Positions 1 to 9,200 of a DNA stretch of 64,000 nucleotides are shown one piece after another (position 1 is the stretch's first letter; the number at the start of each line of letters is the position of its first letter). The notes under the pieces were generated by a model, which was not told the origin of the DNA, did no database searches, and was given only the letters and a program-made list of their open reading frames with translations. The stretch comes from Paractinoplanes durhamensis (GTDB lineage Bacteria; Actinomycetota; Actinomycetes; Mycobacteriales; Micromonosporaceae). The translations under genes were made by a program, and so were the position numbers. The DNA lies in NCBI RefSeq assembly GCF_016862175.1, contig NZ_BOML01000084.1, positions 1 through 64,000 on the forward strand. The letters are read 5' to 3'.

Positions 1-3000
1 GGACGCGGACTGCCGCATTGGGTGCCTACACCCACCAGGATTTGGCTTTCGAGCAGTTGGTCGAGGCGCTCAACCCGCAACGCAGCACCGCTTATCATCC
101 GCTCTACCAGGTCGGGCTCGTCCTGCAGAATCAGGAGGGGCAGGCGCTCCAGTTGCCCGGCCTGACGGTCACCGGGGCCGGCCGGAGTGTCGGCGTGTCC
201 CGCATCGATCTGATGGTGAGCCTCTCCGAACGGCGCACCGAGAGCGGCCGGCCGGGCGGCCTCGATGGCATCGTCGAATACTCCACCGATTTGTTCGACC
301 CGCCTACCGTGCGTGCGCTTGTCGACCGCTGGCAGCGCATGCTGGACGCGATGACGAGCAGCCCGGACCGTCTCATCGGCCAGATCGAGGTGCTGACCGA
401 AGCGGAACGCCGCATGCCGCTGGCCGCCGTCGACACCCGGCCGCCGGTTCCGGCGACCACCCTGCCGGAGTTGTTCAACGCGCGAGCCGCCGCCGCCCAC
501 GATGCGGTGGCGCTGGTGTCGGAGCACGGGGAGCAGTCGTACGGCGAGCTTGCCGCCGCTGCCAACCGGCTGGCGCGGTTGTTCGTCAGCCGCGGCATCG
601 GCCCGGAGGACGTGGTCGCGCTGGCGATGCCCCGTTCGGCCGAGATGGTGACCGCGATCCTCGCCGTGCTCGCGGCGGGCGCCGCCTACCTTCCGCTCGA
701 TCTGGACTACCCGCCCGCCCGGCTGGCCTTCATGCTCGCCGACGCCCGGCCCGTGTTCCTGGTGACCGCCGACGCCGCCGTGCTCCCCGACGTCGAGGTG
801 CCCCGCCTCACCCTGACCAGCTCGGAGGTGGTTGCCGAACTCGCCACGTACCCGGCCGGCGCGCTCTCCGACGACGACCGGGTCCGGCCGCTGCGCCCCG
901 ACCACCCCGCCTACGTCATCTACACCTCCGGCTCCACCGGCGTACCCAAAGGTGTCGTGGTGTGCCACAGCGCCGTGCCCCCGATGGCCGTCGCCGTCGC
1001 GGAGCGGCTCGGCATCGGCGCAGGTGACCGCGTCGCGCATCTGACCTCGCCGAGCTTCGACCCCTCGGCCGGTGAGATGTGGGGCGCCTTCGTCGTCGGC
1101 GCCGCCATCGTCGTCGTGCCGGCCGGTCGGATCGGCGGTTCCGAGCTGGCCGGCCTGCTCGCCAGGAGGTCGGTCACCCACGCGATCATGGCGCCCGCCA
1201 TGCTCGCGGGGCTGCCTGCGGAATCTCTGCCCCAGTTGCGGGGTCTCGGCACCGGTGGCGAGGCCTGTCCGCCGGCGCTACGCGCGGAATGGTCCGCCGG
1301 CCGCCTGATGGTCAACGGATACGGCCCGACCGAGGCGACGTTCATCGCCACCTGTAGCGATCCGCTCCAGGGCAGCCCGACCGCGCCTATCGGCCGGCCC
1401 ATCGCCAGCACCGGCGCCTGGGTGCTCGACGCCGCGCTGCGCCCGGTACCGCCCGGAACCGTCGGCGAGCTCTACCTCTCCGGGGCCGGTCTGGCTCGCG
1501 GTTACCTCGGCCGGCCGGCCGGTACGGCCGAGCGGTTCGTCGCCTGTCCCCTCGGCTCGGCCGGCGAGCGGATGTATCTGACCGGTGACCTTGCCAGGTG
1601 GCGTGCCGACGGCCAGCTCGAGTTCGCCGGCCGAGCCGACGACCAGGTGAAGGTTCGTGGCTTCCGGATCGAGCTCGGCGAGATCGAGGCCGTCGCGGCC
1701 ACCTGCCGCGGGGTCGGCGGCGCAGCCGTCATGGTCCGCGAGGACACCCCTGGCGACCAGCGTCTGGTCGGTTACCTGGTGGCCGCCGAAGCCTCGACGG
1801 ACAGTACGGAGCTCGTTCGCGAGGTGCGGACCGAGCTGGCCGGCCGGCTGCCCGAGTACATGCTGCCGTCGGCGCTGACGGTGCTGCCCGCGCTGCCGCT
1901 GCTGCCGAACGGCAAGGTGGACCGGTCCGCGTTGCCTGCCCCGGTCGTCGCGGCGGCGCAGCCCGGCGTGGCGCCGCGCACGCCGCAGGAGGAGATCCTG
2001 TGCGGACTCTTCGCCGAGGTACTCGGCATTTCCGAGGTCGGTGCGGACACCAGCTTCTTCGACGCCGGAGGTCATTCTCTGCTGGCCACCCGGTTGGTGA
2101 GCCGGATCGGCGCGGTGCTGGGCGTCGAGGTCGCCGTCCGGGAGGTCTTCGACGCGCCCTCCCCGGCCGCCCTCGCGGCCCGGCTGCACGGCAGTGACAC
2201 GGCCCGGCCTCCGGTCCGGCGGATGCCCCGGCCGGAGCGGGTGCCGTTGTCCTTCGCTCAGCGCCGCCTGTGGTTCCTGTACCGGTTGGAGGGCGCGAGC
2301 CCGACCTACAACATGCCGCTGGTGCTGCGGTTGTCCGGACCCGTCGACCGCGCCGCGCTGCGTGCCGCGGTCAGCGACGTCGCCGAGCGGCACGAGACCC
2401 TGCGTACGGTCTTCCCGGACATCGACGGAGTGCCGTATCAGCAGGTCGTCGATCTCGGCGACGACGGTGTGCCGCTGATCGTCAGCGAGGTCACCGAGCA
2501 GGCCGTGCCCGCATTCATCGAGCGCTCGCTGCGCCACAGCTTCGATCTCGCCACCGCATTGCCGATCCGTGCGGAGCTGCTCGTCGTCGGCCCCGACGAG
2601 CACATTCTGCTGCTGCTGATCCACCACATCGCCGGGGACGGCTGGTCGATGGGACCGCTGGCCCGTGGCGTCAGCGAGGCGTACACCGCCCGGGCCGCCG
2701 GGGGTGCACCGGACTGGTTGCCGCTGCCGGTCCAGTATGCGGACTACACGCTGTGGCAACGGGAGGTGCTGGGTGAGTCCGACGAGCCGGGCAGCCGACT
2801 GAGCCGGCAGCTCGCGTACTGGCGGGCGAGCCTGGCGGGCCTGCCCGACCTGCTGGCGCTGCCGGCTGACCGGCGGCGCCCTCCGGTGTCGTCCTTCCGC
2901 GGTGGCACCGAGCCGATCGAGTGGTCAGCCGACCTGCACCGGGGCGTGCTGGCGATGGCGGCGAGCAGTGGCGCGACGCTGTTCATGGTGTTGCAGGCCG

Positions 3001-6000
3001 GGCTGGCGGCGCTGTTCACCAGGCTCGGCGCCGGCACCGACATCCCGCTCGGTTCGCCCATCGCCGGGCGGACCGACAGCGCGCTGGACGACTTGATCGG
3101 CTTCTTCGTCAACACCCTGGTGCTGCGCACCGACACCGCCGGCGATCCGACGTTCAGCGAGCTCATCCGGCGGGTTCGAGAGTGGGATCTGGATGCGTAC
3201 GCCCATCAGGACGTGCCCTTCGAGCACCTGGTGGAAGCGCTCAACCCGGTGCGTACCCCTAACCGGCATCCGCTGTTCCAGGTCTGCCTCGCGGTGCAGA
3301 ACGCGCCGACGGAGCGATTCAGCGTCGGCGCGGACCTGACGGTGCGGCAGCTCGGCGCGCCGACCAGCGTGTCCCGTTTCGACCTGATGGTCAGTGTCGT
3401 CGAGCGGTACGACGTCGCCGGGGAACCGGCCGGGCTGGCCGGTGTGGTGGAGTACGCATCTGACCTGTTCGACCCGGCGACCGTGCGTGCCGTGATACAG
3501 CGCTGGCATCGGATCGTCGAGGCGATGGTCGTGGCCCCCGGGCGGCGTATCAGTGAGGTCGATCTGCTGTCCGCCGACGAATGGCGTGCGCTGCGGGACA
3601 CCAATGACACCGACGCCCCGACACCCGGGGTGTGCCTGCCCGAGCTGTTCACCGCTCAGGTGATCGCCACGCCGGATGCCGTGGCGCTGGTGTCGGAACG
3701 CGTCGAATGGACCTATCGGGAGCTCTACGCGGCCGTGCTGCGGTTGGCCGGTGCGTTCACGGCCGGTGAGCCGGTGGTGGTCTGGGTCCGGCGGCCCGCC
3801 GACGCCGTCATCGCCCATCTCGCCGTGTTGGCGGCCGGCGCCGTCTGCGCGCCCGTGGAGGCCGGCGCTGGGGTGGAGACCGTTGCGGCGTTCGCCGCCG
3901 CGACCGGGGCCACCGCGCTGGTGACCGACTACGAGATCGCCGCCGACCAGGTCGGCTGCCGGATCGTGCCGGTCAGCGCCGAGCACGCGCCGTTGTCGGC
4001 GCCGGTGACCCGTCCTGCCGACGAGGTGGCCTACCTGCTGGGGGTCGCGGACCCGGTGGCAGTGAGCCACCGTGGCGTGCTGGCCGCAACGTCCGGGGAC
4101 TGGCCGGCTCGCCTGGTGGTGCACGGTCTGACCGGGACCAGCGTGCTGGTGTACCAATTGTGGGGCGCCGTTCGCCATGGCGGACGCATCTGCGCCGCGC
4201 CGGGGGACCTCACCGCCGGCGGTCTCGTGGCCGCGCTTCCCGGCCTGCTCACCGGCGCCGACGCGGTGTACCTCCCGGCCGGTGTCTTCGACCGGCTGGC
4301 GGCGAGTACGCCGGAGGCGGTGGCGACCGCGGCCGAGGTGTGGACCGGCGGCGCACCGCCGCGGCCCGGTGCGGTACGGGCGGTGCTGGCCGCCAGTCCG
4401 GGGACGATGGTGCGGCACATCCTGTGCCAGCCGGAGTCGGGCGGCCTGGCCGCCGCGCACCTGACGACGGAGATACGCGACGAGGTCCCCGTCGGACGGC
4501 CCGCCGCGAACCGGCGCCTGCTCGTGCTCGACGAAGGGCTCAACCTGGTCGTACCCGGGGTGGTCGGCCTGCTCTGGGTCGGCGGATCCGACCTTCCGGA
4601 CGGATACCACCGGTCACCTGCGCTCACCGCTACGTCGTTCGTCCCCTGCCCGTACGCGGCGTCCGGTGAGCGGATGGTGGCGACCGGCTGGGCGGCCCGG
4701 ACCGCCCCGGACGGTACCGTGACGCTGCTCGGCCGTGCCGACCGCCAGATCCGCATCGACGGCGAGAGGTTCGACGCGGCCTACGTCGAGGATCTGCTCG
4801 CCGCCCACCCCGCGGTGGCGCGTGCCGCCGTCGTCGCCGGTCCGGTGCCGGTCGCCTACCTGGTGCCCGCTACCGCCGCCGGTATCGAGGAGGACGAGGC
4901 CCGAGCGCTGCTGGACGAGGAACTGGCCGAGGCGCTGATCCCGGAGATCTTCGTGGTGGACGATCTGCCGCTCACCCCGGCCGGCCTGGTCGACCTGCGA
5001 GCGTTGTCGGCCCGCGCCCGGGCCGGGCGGGCCGGTCGGCGCGCCCCGCGGACCGTGCACGAAGAGGTGCTCTGCCGGCTCTTCGCCGAGGTTCTGGACG
5101 TGCCGTCGGTCGGTGTCGACGAAACCTTCTTCCATCTGGGCGGCTCCTCATTGCTCGCGGTCCGGCTGATCAGCCGGATCAAGGCGACCCTCGGATTCGA
5201 CGTCGACGTGCCGACCCTGTTCGCCGCGCCCACGGTGGCCGGGCTCGCCGGGCGTCTCGGCATCGACGAGCCCGGTGACGCGCTCGCGGAACTGCTGCCG
5301 ATGCGGGCCGTCGACGGCCGGTCGCCGCTGTTCTGTGTGCACTCGGCCGGCGGTCTCGGGTGGTTCTACGCGGGCCTGCTGGCACATCTCGACGCCGCGC
5401 AGCCGGTCTACGCTCTGCAGGCGAGCGGGCTCGCCGACGGCGGAGTGCCGGCGCAAGACCTGCGGCAGATGGTCGTCGATTACCTGCGACGCGTCCGCGA
5501 GGTTCAACCGCATGGCCCGTACCGCCTGCTGGGCTGGTCGTTCGGCGGCAACGTGGCGCACGCCATGGCTGTGGAGCTGCGCCGGCAGGGCGAATCGGTG
5601 GAACTTCTCGCGGTGCTCGATGCGCACCCGGATCCCGGCGCCGACGGTGTCGTAGGCCTGCCCGACGAGCAGGACGTGTTCCGGGCGTTGCTGGCGATCT
5701 ACGGCCGGGAAGTGCACGCCGACCACACCGGGATGATCAGCTTCGAGCAGGTGGTGCTCGCGTTGCGGGACGAGGGCAGCGCCTTCGCGAACCTGGACAG
5801 CAAGACCTTCGGACGGCTTGCCGCCGTGCTGGCCAACAACACCTCCGTGCTGCTCGGGTATCAGCCCGAAACCTTCGACGGCGACATGCTGCTCTTCGCC
5901 GCGACCTTGGACGACCGGGAGACCCTCGGCGCGGAGCACTGGGAGCCCTACGTGCGGGGGCGCGTCGAGGTGGTCGAGCTGGACTGCGAGCACCAGTTCA

Positions 6001-6101
6001 TCGGCCGGCCGGAATGGATGGGGCGGGTGGGCCGTGTCCTGGCCGATCGTCTCGCCCGTCTGGACGGCACCGGCAGCGGGCCCTCTCCCGACGTGGCGTG
6101 A
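1..6101 (+). CDS. Non-ribosomal peptide synthetase, 3' portion (…C-A-PCP-C-A*-PCP-TE), 5' end outside window
   Basis: The frame is open to the left edge and the first residues are already inside a condensation domain, so the gene starts upstream; the TTG at 18 is not a real start. Residues are counted from position 18. Order: C-domain tail (1-130), A1 (150-640; A3 core YTSGSTGVPKG near 299, NGYGPTE near 433, NGK lysine present), PCP1 (Ser687 in GGHSL), a full C domain (HHxxxDG at 869-875), A2 (1195-1670), PCP2 (Ser1711 in GGSSL) and a type I thioesterase (GWSFGG, Ser1841; a late CEHQF histidine). By eye the A1 pocket reads D-P-G-I-G-G-G-F-I-K, which I cannot assign to a substrate. A2 has lost the A3, A5, A7 and A10 signatures and looks inactive. 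The thioesterase marks the end of the assembly line, so the product is released here. Confidence 0.95.
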   Translation, partial: TRTAALGAYTHQDLAFEQLVEALNPQRSTAYHPLYQVGLVLQNQEGQALQLPGLTVTGAGRSVGVSRIDLMVSLSERRTESGRPGGLDGIVEYSTDLFDPPTVRALVDRWQRMLDAMTSSPDRLIGQIEVLTEAERRMPLAAVDTRPPVPATTLPELFNARAAAAHDAVALVSEHGEQSYGELAAAANRLARLFVSRGIGPEDVVALAMPRSAEMVTAILAVLAAGAAYLPLDLDYPPARLAFMLADARPVFLVTADAAVLPDVEVPRLTLTSSEVVAELATYPAGALSDDDRVRPLRPDHPAYVIYTSGSTGVPKGVVVCHSAVPPMAVAVAERLGIGAGDRVAHLTSPSFDPSAGEMWGAFVVGAAIVVVPAGRIGGSELAGLLARRSVTHAIMAPAMLAGLPAESLPQLRGLGTGGEACPPALRAEWSAGRLMVNGYGPTEATFIATCSDPLQGSPTAPIGRPIASTGAWVLDAALRPVPPGTVGELYLSGAGLARGYLGRPAGTAERFVACPLGSAGERMYLTGDLARWRADGQLEFAGRADDQVKVRGFRIELGEIEAVAATCRGVGGAAVMVREDTPGDQRLVGYLVAAEASTDSTELVREVRTELAGRLPEYMLPSALTVLPALPLLPNGKVDRSALPAPVVAAAQPGVAPRTPQEEILCGLFAEVLGISEVGADTSFFDAGGHSLLATRLVSRIGAVLGVEVAVREVFDAPSPAALAARLHGSDTARPPVRRMPRPERVPLSFAQRRLWFLYRLEGASPTYNMPLVLRLSGPVDRAALRAAVSDVAERHETLRTVFPDIDGVPYQQVVDLGDDGVPLIVSEVTEQAVPAFIERSLRHSFDLATALPIRAELLVVGPDEHILLLLIHHIAGDGWSMGPLARGVSEAYTARAAGGAPDWLPLPVQYADYTLWQREVLGESDEPGSRLSRQLAYWRASLAGLPDLLALPADRRRPPVSSFRGGTEPIEWSADLHRGVLAMAASSGATLFMVLQAGLAALFTRLGAGTDIPLGSPIAGRTDSALDDLIGFFVNTLVLRTDTAGDPTFSELIRRVREWDLDAYAHQDVPFEHLVEALNPVRTPNRHPLFQVCLAVQNAPTERFSVGADLTVRQLGAPTSVSRFDLMVSVVERYDVAGEPAGLAGVVEYASDLFDPATVRAVIQRWHRIVEAMVVAPGRRISEVDLLSADEWRALRDTNDTDAPTPGVCLPELFTAQVIATPDAVALVSERVEWTYRELYAAVLRLAGAFTAGEPVVVWVRRPADAVIAHLAVLAAGAVCAPVEAGAGVETVAAFAAATGATALVTDYEIAADQVGCRIVPVSAEHAPLSAPVTRPADEVAYLLGVADPVAVSHRGVLAATSGDWPARLVVHGLTGTSVLVYQLWGAVRHGGRICAAPGDLTAGGLVAALPGLLTGADAVYLPAGVFDRLAASTPEAVATAAEVWTGGAPPRPGAVRAVLAASPGTMVRHILCQPESGGLAAAHLTTEIRDEVPVGRPAANRRLLVLDEGLNLVVPGVVGLLWVGGSDLPDGYHRSPALTATSFVPCPYAASGERMVATGWAARTAPDGTVTLLGRADRQIRIDGERFDAAYVEDLLAAHPAVARAAVVAGPVPVAYLVPATAAGIEEDEARALLDEELAEALIPEIFVVDDLPLTPAGLVDLRALSARARAGRAGRRAPRTVHEEVLCRLFAEVLDVPSVGVDETFFHLGGSSLLAVRLISRIKATLGFDVDVPTLFAAPTVAGLAGRLGIDEPGDALAELLPMRAVDGRSPLFCVHSAGGLGWFYAGLLAHLDAAQPVYALQASGLADGGVPAQDLRQMVVDYLRRVREVQPHGPYRLLGWSFGGNVAHAMAVELRRQGESVELLAVLDAHPDPGADGVVGLPDEQDVFRALLAIYGREVHADHTGMISFEQVVLALRDEGSAFANLDSKTFGRLAAVLANNTSVLLGYQPETFDGDMLLFAATLDDRETLGAEHWEPYVRGRVEVVELDCEHQFIGRPEWMGRVGRVLADRLARLDGTGSGPSPDVA

Positions 6102-6130
6102 TGCCGGGCCGTCGCCACGGTTTGATGCGG

Positions 6131-6162
6131 GCGCCGGAAGCGGATCAATCCGCCTCCGGCGC
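6131..6162. terminator. GC-rich hairpin between convergent genes, probable bidirectional terminator
   Basis: GCGCCGGA (6131-6138) pairs with TCCGGCGC (6155-6162) and GCGGAT (6140-6145) with ATCCGC (6148-6153). This gives a 14-bp stem with one A·C mismatch and a very short loop. It lies 30 bp after the NRPS stop and 32 bp from the stop of the convergent LAL gene. There is no T-tract, as is common in high-GC actinomycetes. Confidence 0.7.
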
Positions 6163-6193
6163 TACCGCTCGGTGTGGACCGGGTCTGGCGCCG

Positions 6194-8881
6194 TCACAGC
6201 GAATTCTGTGTCTGCCCCATCACCGCGGGCAGGTCAGTGCGGCGCCGGCCCCTCAACTTCCGGTAGACGTTGGTGAGGTGCTGTTCGACCGTACTCACCG
6301 TGACGAAAAGCAGCGCGGCGATCTGCCGGTTGGTGTGTCCCTGGGCGGCGAGCGTCGCCACCCGCCGCTCGGCTTCGCTGAGGTGGGCGACGGGTGAGTT
6401 GATGGCCGAACCGGCCTGCTGCCCCGCGGGGACGGCCGGCTCGGCGCCGGATGCCGGCAGCCGCTGCTCCTGGCCGTTGCGAGAGCCGGCGATCAGCTCC
6501 AGCTTGTTCAGCACCCGGTTGAGTTCCCTCGCGGCGCCACCGGCTGCGGGCGTCGCCGACGGGTGCGATCCGGCCGGCGATGTCTCGACGGCCGGCCGTA
6601 GCCGAACCAGGTGCTCGTCGACCAGCTCACGAGCACGAGCCGATTGCCCGAGATGCAGCATGGCCTCGGCCATGTCCACCCGCCACGGTGCCAGTTCCGG
6701 CAGGTCCAGGCTCCACTCGGCCGCGATTTCGCGGCAGGTGTCGAAGTCCTTCATGGCCGCGCGGGTGTTGCCACGCTCGAGGTTGAAACGACCGCGGGCG
6801 CGCAGATAGTACAAACCGTATCGAGTCTCCAGCAGCGGCTTCGGCATCTGCAGGCTGGACTCCGGCACGGTTGCGGCGTCGGCGGACCGGTCCGCGGTGT
6901 GCAGCGACACCGACAGGGGAAGTCCCAGCAGCACTCCCCAGCCGCGGGCGGGGACCAGTTCCAGCGCGGAGCGGGCGGACTCGCCGGCCGCGGTCAGATC
7001 ACCCTGCCGCAACTGGATGAGGGCGCGGATCGCGCCGTACATCGCCTGCCAGCGCAGCACCCGCCGGCGCTCCGCCTGCTCCAGCAGCATGTCGCACCAG
7101 GTGGCGGCCGTTTTCAGGTGCTCCCCGATGATCAGGCTTTCCAGATAGACCAGGCTCAACGTCGCCGTGGTCTCGTCGAGCCGATTGGTCTGGAGGATGT
7201 GCTGTGCCTCGGCGCGGACATCGGCGGTCGGACTGCCGGCGAGCAGCGCCTCGATGACCATGGCCACCTGGAGCTGCAGGCTGCGCCGGGGCGGCACGGC
7301 ATCGACGCGCGGCCTGGACCGCTGTGGCCCCAGCCGGGCGACCAGGCTCGGGTGCAGATGGCGGGCCTGCAGCCGGAAAAAATACAGGCCCGCTGCCGTG
7401 TCCTCGTCGCCGGCATCGGCCGCCGCGGCGTCGAGTCGCTCCAGTAGCTCCATCGCCTCACTCGGTTGCCCGCACCACAGCAGATAGCCGATGAGCGGCA
7501 ACGCGTCCTGGGCGGTCAGCTGACCCGCCCGGGCCGCCTTCGAGAGCTCACCTATCGTGTGGCACGCACTGGTCGGGTCGACGCGCCACTGGACCTGCAC
7601 CCGTAGCGCCCGCACGTGCAACCGGCTCTGCGTTCCGCCCTGGGCGCCCTCGGCCATGCGACAGCAGGCCAACGCCAGCGCGGCATCATCGGACTCCAAT
7701 GCGTTCACGGCCGCCGCCATCAGGGTCGGCACGAACCGCGTGGGGTCCGCCACGTTCGCCGCGATCACGTGGCGTGCCACGACTGCCGGGGAGGCGCCGG
7801 TGGCACGCAGCACCGACGCCGCTCGTTCGTGCAGTGCGGCTCGCTCGGCAACGGTCATGGCGTCGAGCACCGCCGCTCGCGCACGCGCGTGGCGCAGCTG
7901 CTGATGATCGCGCAGCAGGCCGATCTCGATTGCGGCGGAGATCGCCCGGACGGTCGAATCGGCGTCGAACCCCAGCAACTCGCTGATCAGGGCCACCGGC
8001 GCGGGGGTGTCGAGCACCGCGATCACCTGAACCAATCGCAGCAGGTGGCCTGTGCTGCGGTACAGGCAGCTGAGCACCGCCTGGCCGAACGCCTCACCGG
8101 CGAGCGGGGCGGCCGCCTCCCCGTTAGGGTCGGAGCCGGCGGCCAGCTGCTGGTGATCGAGGATCAGAGCGTTGAGGAGCATCGGATTCCCGCCGCTGAC
8201 CCGATGAAAAGCCGCCGCCAGTCGCTCGCCGCGCGGGATTCGCTGGCTCAGGACGGCCGCTGCTCCCCGGACGGACAGCAGCTTGAGCCCCACCTGGCGG
8301 CAGTTGAACTGGCTGGTGAGGTCGGCACGGAACACCGCATAACCCGGCGCCGGGCGCAGCGCCTCGCAAAGCACCACGAGTATGCGGGCGTTGCCGATCC
8401 GCCGGACGAGATAGAGCAGGAACTGCAGCGAGGCGATGTCCGCGAAGTGGGCGTCATCGACGGCCACCAGCAGCGGACGATCAAGCGCCGACTCGAGCAG
8501 TATCTCGGTCAGGGCGCTGAACACGCCGCTCAGGCAACCGGAGACGTACGTGGCGTTGTCCGAGCCATCGAGTACGGCTGCGGTCAGCATGCCGTCCTCG
8601 ATGAGCCGGCCGGCACGCTCGGTCTGCTCCACCGATAACATCGCGCCGGTGAAGAGCTGACTCGTCACCCCAAGGGGCGAAGCTCTCTCGGTGCGTGACG
8701 CGGTGGCGTTGAGGAAGGTCGCATCGGATTCGAGCGCCTGCTGGGCGAACTGGCGTAGGAGTTCAGTCTTGCCACCGCCGACCGGACCGTTGACCGCTAT
8801 GGCCAGGCCGGCTCCGCCAATGCAGCTGGTCAGCGCGGTGGTAAGGAGACCGAGTGCTTCCTGCCGTTCGACCAGAACCAT
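6194..8881 (-). CDS. LAL-family (large ATP-binding) LuxR transcriptional regulator
   Basis: The 895-residue protein has the LAL layout. It has an N-terminal P-loop NTPase with Walker A GPVGGGKT near residue 32 and a Walker B-like LLVAVDDAHF near 140, a long helical middle, and a C-terminal LuxR helix-turn-helix over about the last 65 residues (LSEAERRVATLAAQG, NRQIA, STVEQHL). LAL proteins usually act as pathway-specific activators of secondary metabolism, so control of the adjacent NRPS cluster is likely but inferred. Leu82 is encoded by TTA (8636-8638), the rare codon that makes translation depend on the bldA tRNA in related actinomycetes. The ATG at 8881 gives the expected start just before the P-loop. 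Confidence 0.92.
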   Translation of the reverse strand: MVLVERQEALGLLTTALTSCIGGAGLAIAVNGPVGGGKTELLRQFAQQALESDATFLNATASRTERASPLGVTSQLFTGAMLSVEQTERAGRLIEDGMLTAAVLDGSDNATYVSGCLSGVFSALTEILLESALDRPLLVAVDDAHFADIASLQFLLYLVRRIGNARILVVLCEALRPAPGYAVFRADLTSQFNCRQVGLKLLSVRGAAAVLSQRIPRGERLAAAFHRVSGGNPMLLNALILDHQQLAAGSDPNGEAAAPLAGEAFGQAVLSCLYRSTGHLLRLVQVIAVLDTPAPVALISELLGFDADSTVRAISAAIEIGLLRDHQQLRHARARAAVLDAMTVAERAALHERAASVLRATGASPAVVARHVIAANVADPTRFVPTLMAAAVNALESDDAALALACCRMAEGAQGGTQSRLHVRALRVQVQWRVDPTSACHTIGELSKAARAGQLTAQDALPLIGYLLWCGQPSEAMELLERLDAAAADAGDEDTAAGLYFFRLQARHLHPSLVARLGPQRSRPRVDAVPPRRSLQLQVAMVIEALLAGSPTADVRAEAQHILQTNRLDETTATLSLVYLESLIIGEHLKTAATWCDMLLEQAERRRVLRWQAMYGAIRALIQLRQGDLTAAGESARSALELVPARGWGVLLGLPLSVSLHTADRSADAATVPESSLQMPKPLLETRYGLYYLRARGRFNLERGNTRAAMKDFDTCREIAAEWSLDLPELAPWRVDMAEAMLHLGQSARARELVDEHLVRLRPAVETSPAGSHPSATPAAGGAARELNRVLNKLELIAGSRNGQEQRLPASGAEPAVPAGQQAGSAINSPVAHLSEAERRVATLAAQGHTNRQIAALLFVTVSTVEQHLTNVYRKLRGRRRTDLPAVMGQTQNSL

Positions 8882-9200
8882 GAAACAGCCTTCCCCCGTA
8901 GAAAGCGCGTGTCTCTGTACAGCGTTGTGGTGCGGACCCGGGCTGTGGCATTCGCACGGCTCACATGCGGATTTGACGGCGCCGGATCGATGGGCATTTC
9001 AGTCCTAAGTGTACGGTGCTCAGTTGCCTCCTGAGGTGCTCGTCAACGCCGGACGGGCCCGCCCCGACCGTGCCGCGGTCCGGATTTGGCCGGTGGCAAC
9101 GGTGCCCGGCCACTCGATGTGACAGGGCACACAGCCGTCGAACGGCTATTGCCGGCCGGACCGCACCGGAGGCGGGGTCGGTAGCGTGAGTCACGCCGCT
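8882..9200. other. Intergenic stretch between the LAL gene start and the glycosyltransferase stop
   Basis: These 319 bases hold no convincing gene; the open frames across them have no recognisable domain. The part next to 8881 must contain the LAL promoter. A perfect 6-bp stem with a CGA loop (AGCCGT/ACGGCT, 9133-9147) lies about 54 bp past the glycosyltransferase stop and might help terminate that gene. I see no operator-like repeat. Confidence 0.5.

Noticed and set aside
18..20. TTG at 18 as the start of the NRPS gene
   Set aside because: The frame is open to the left edge and the first residues are internal condensation-domain sequence.
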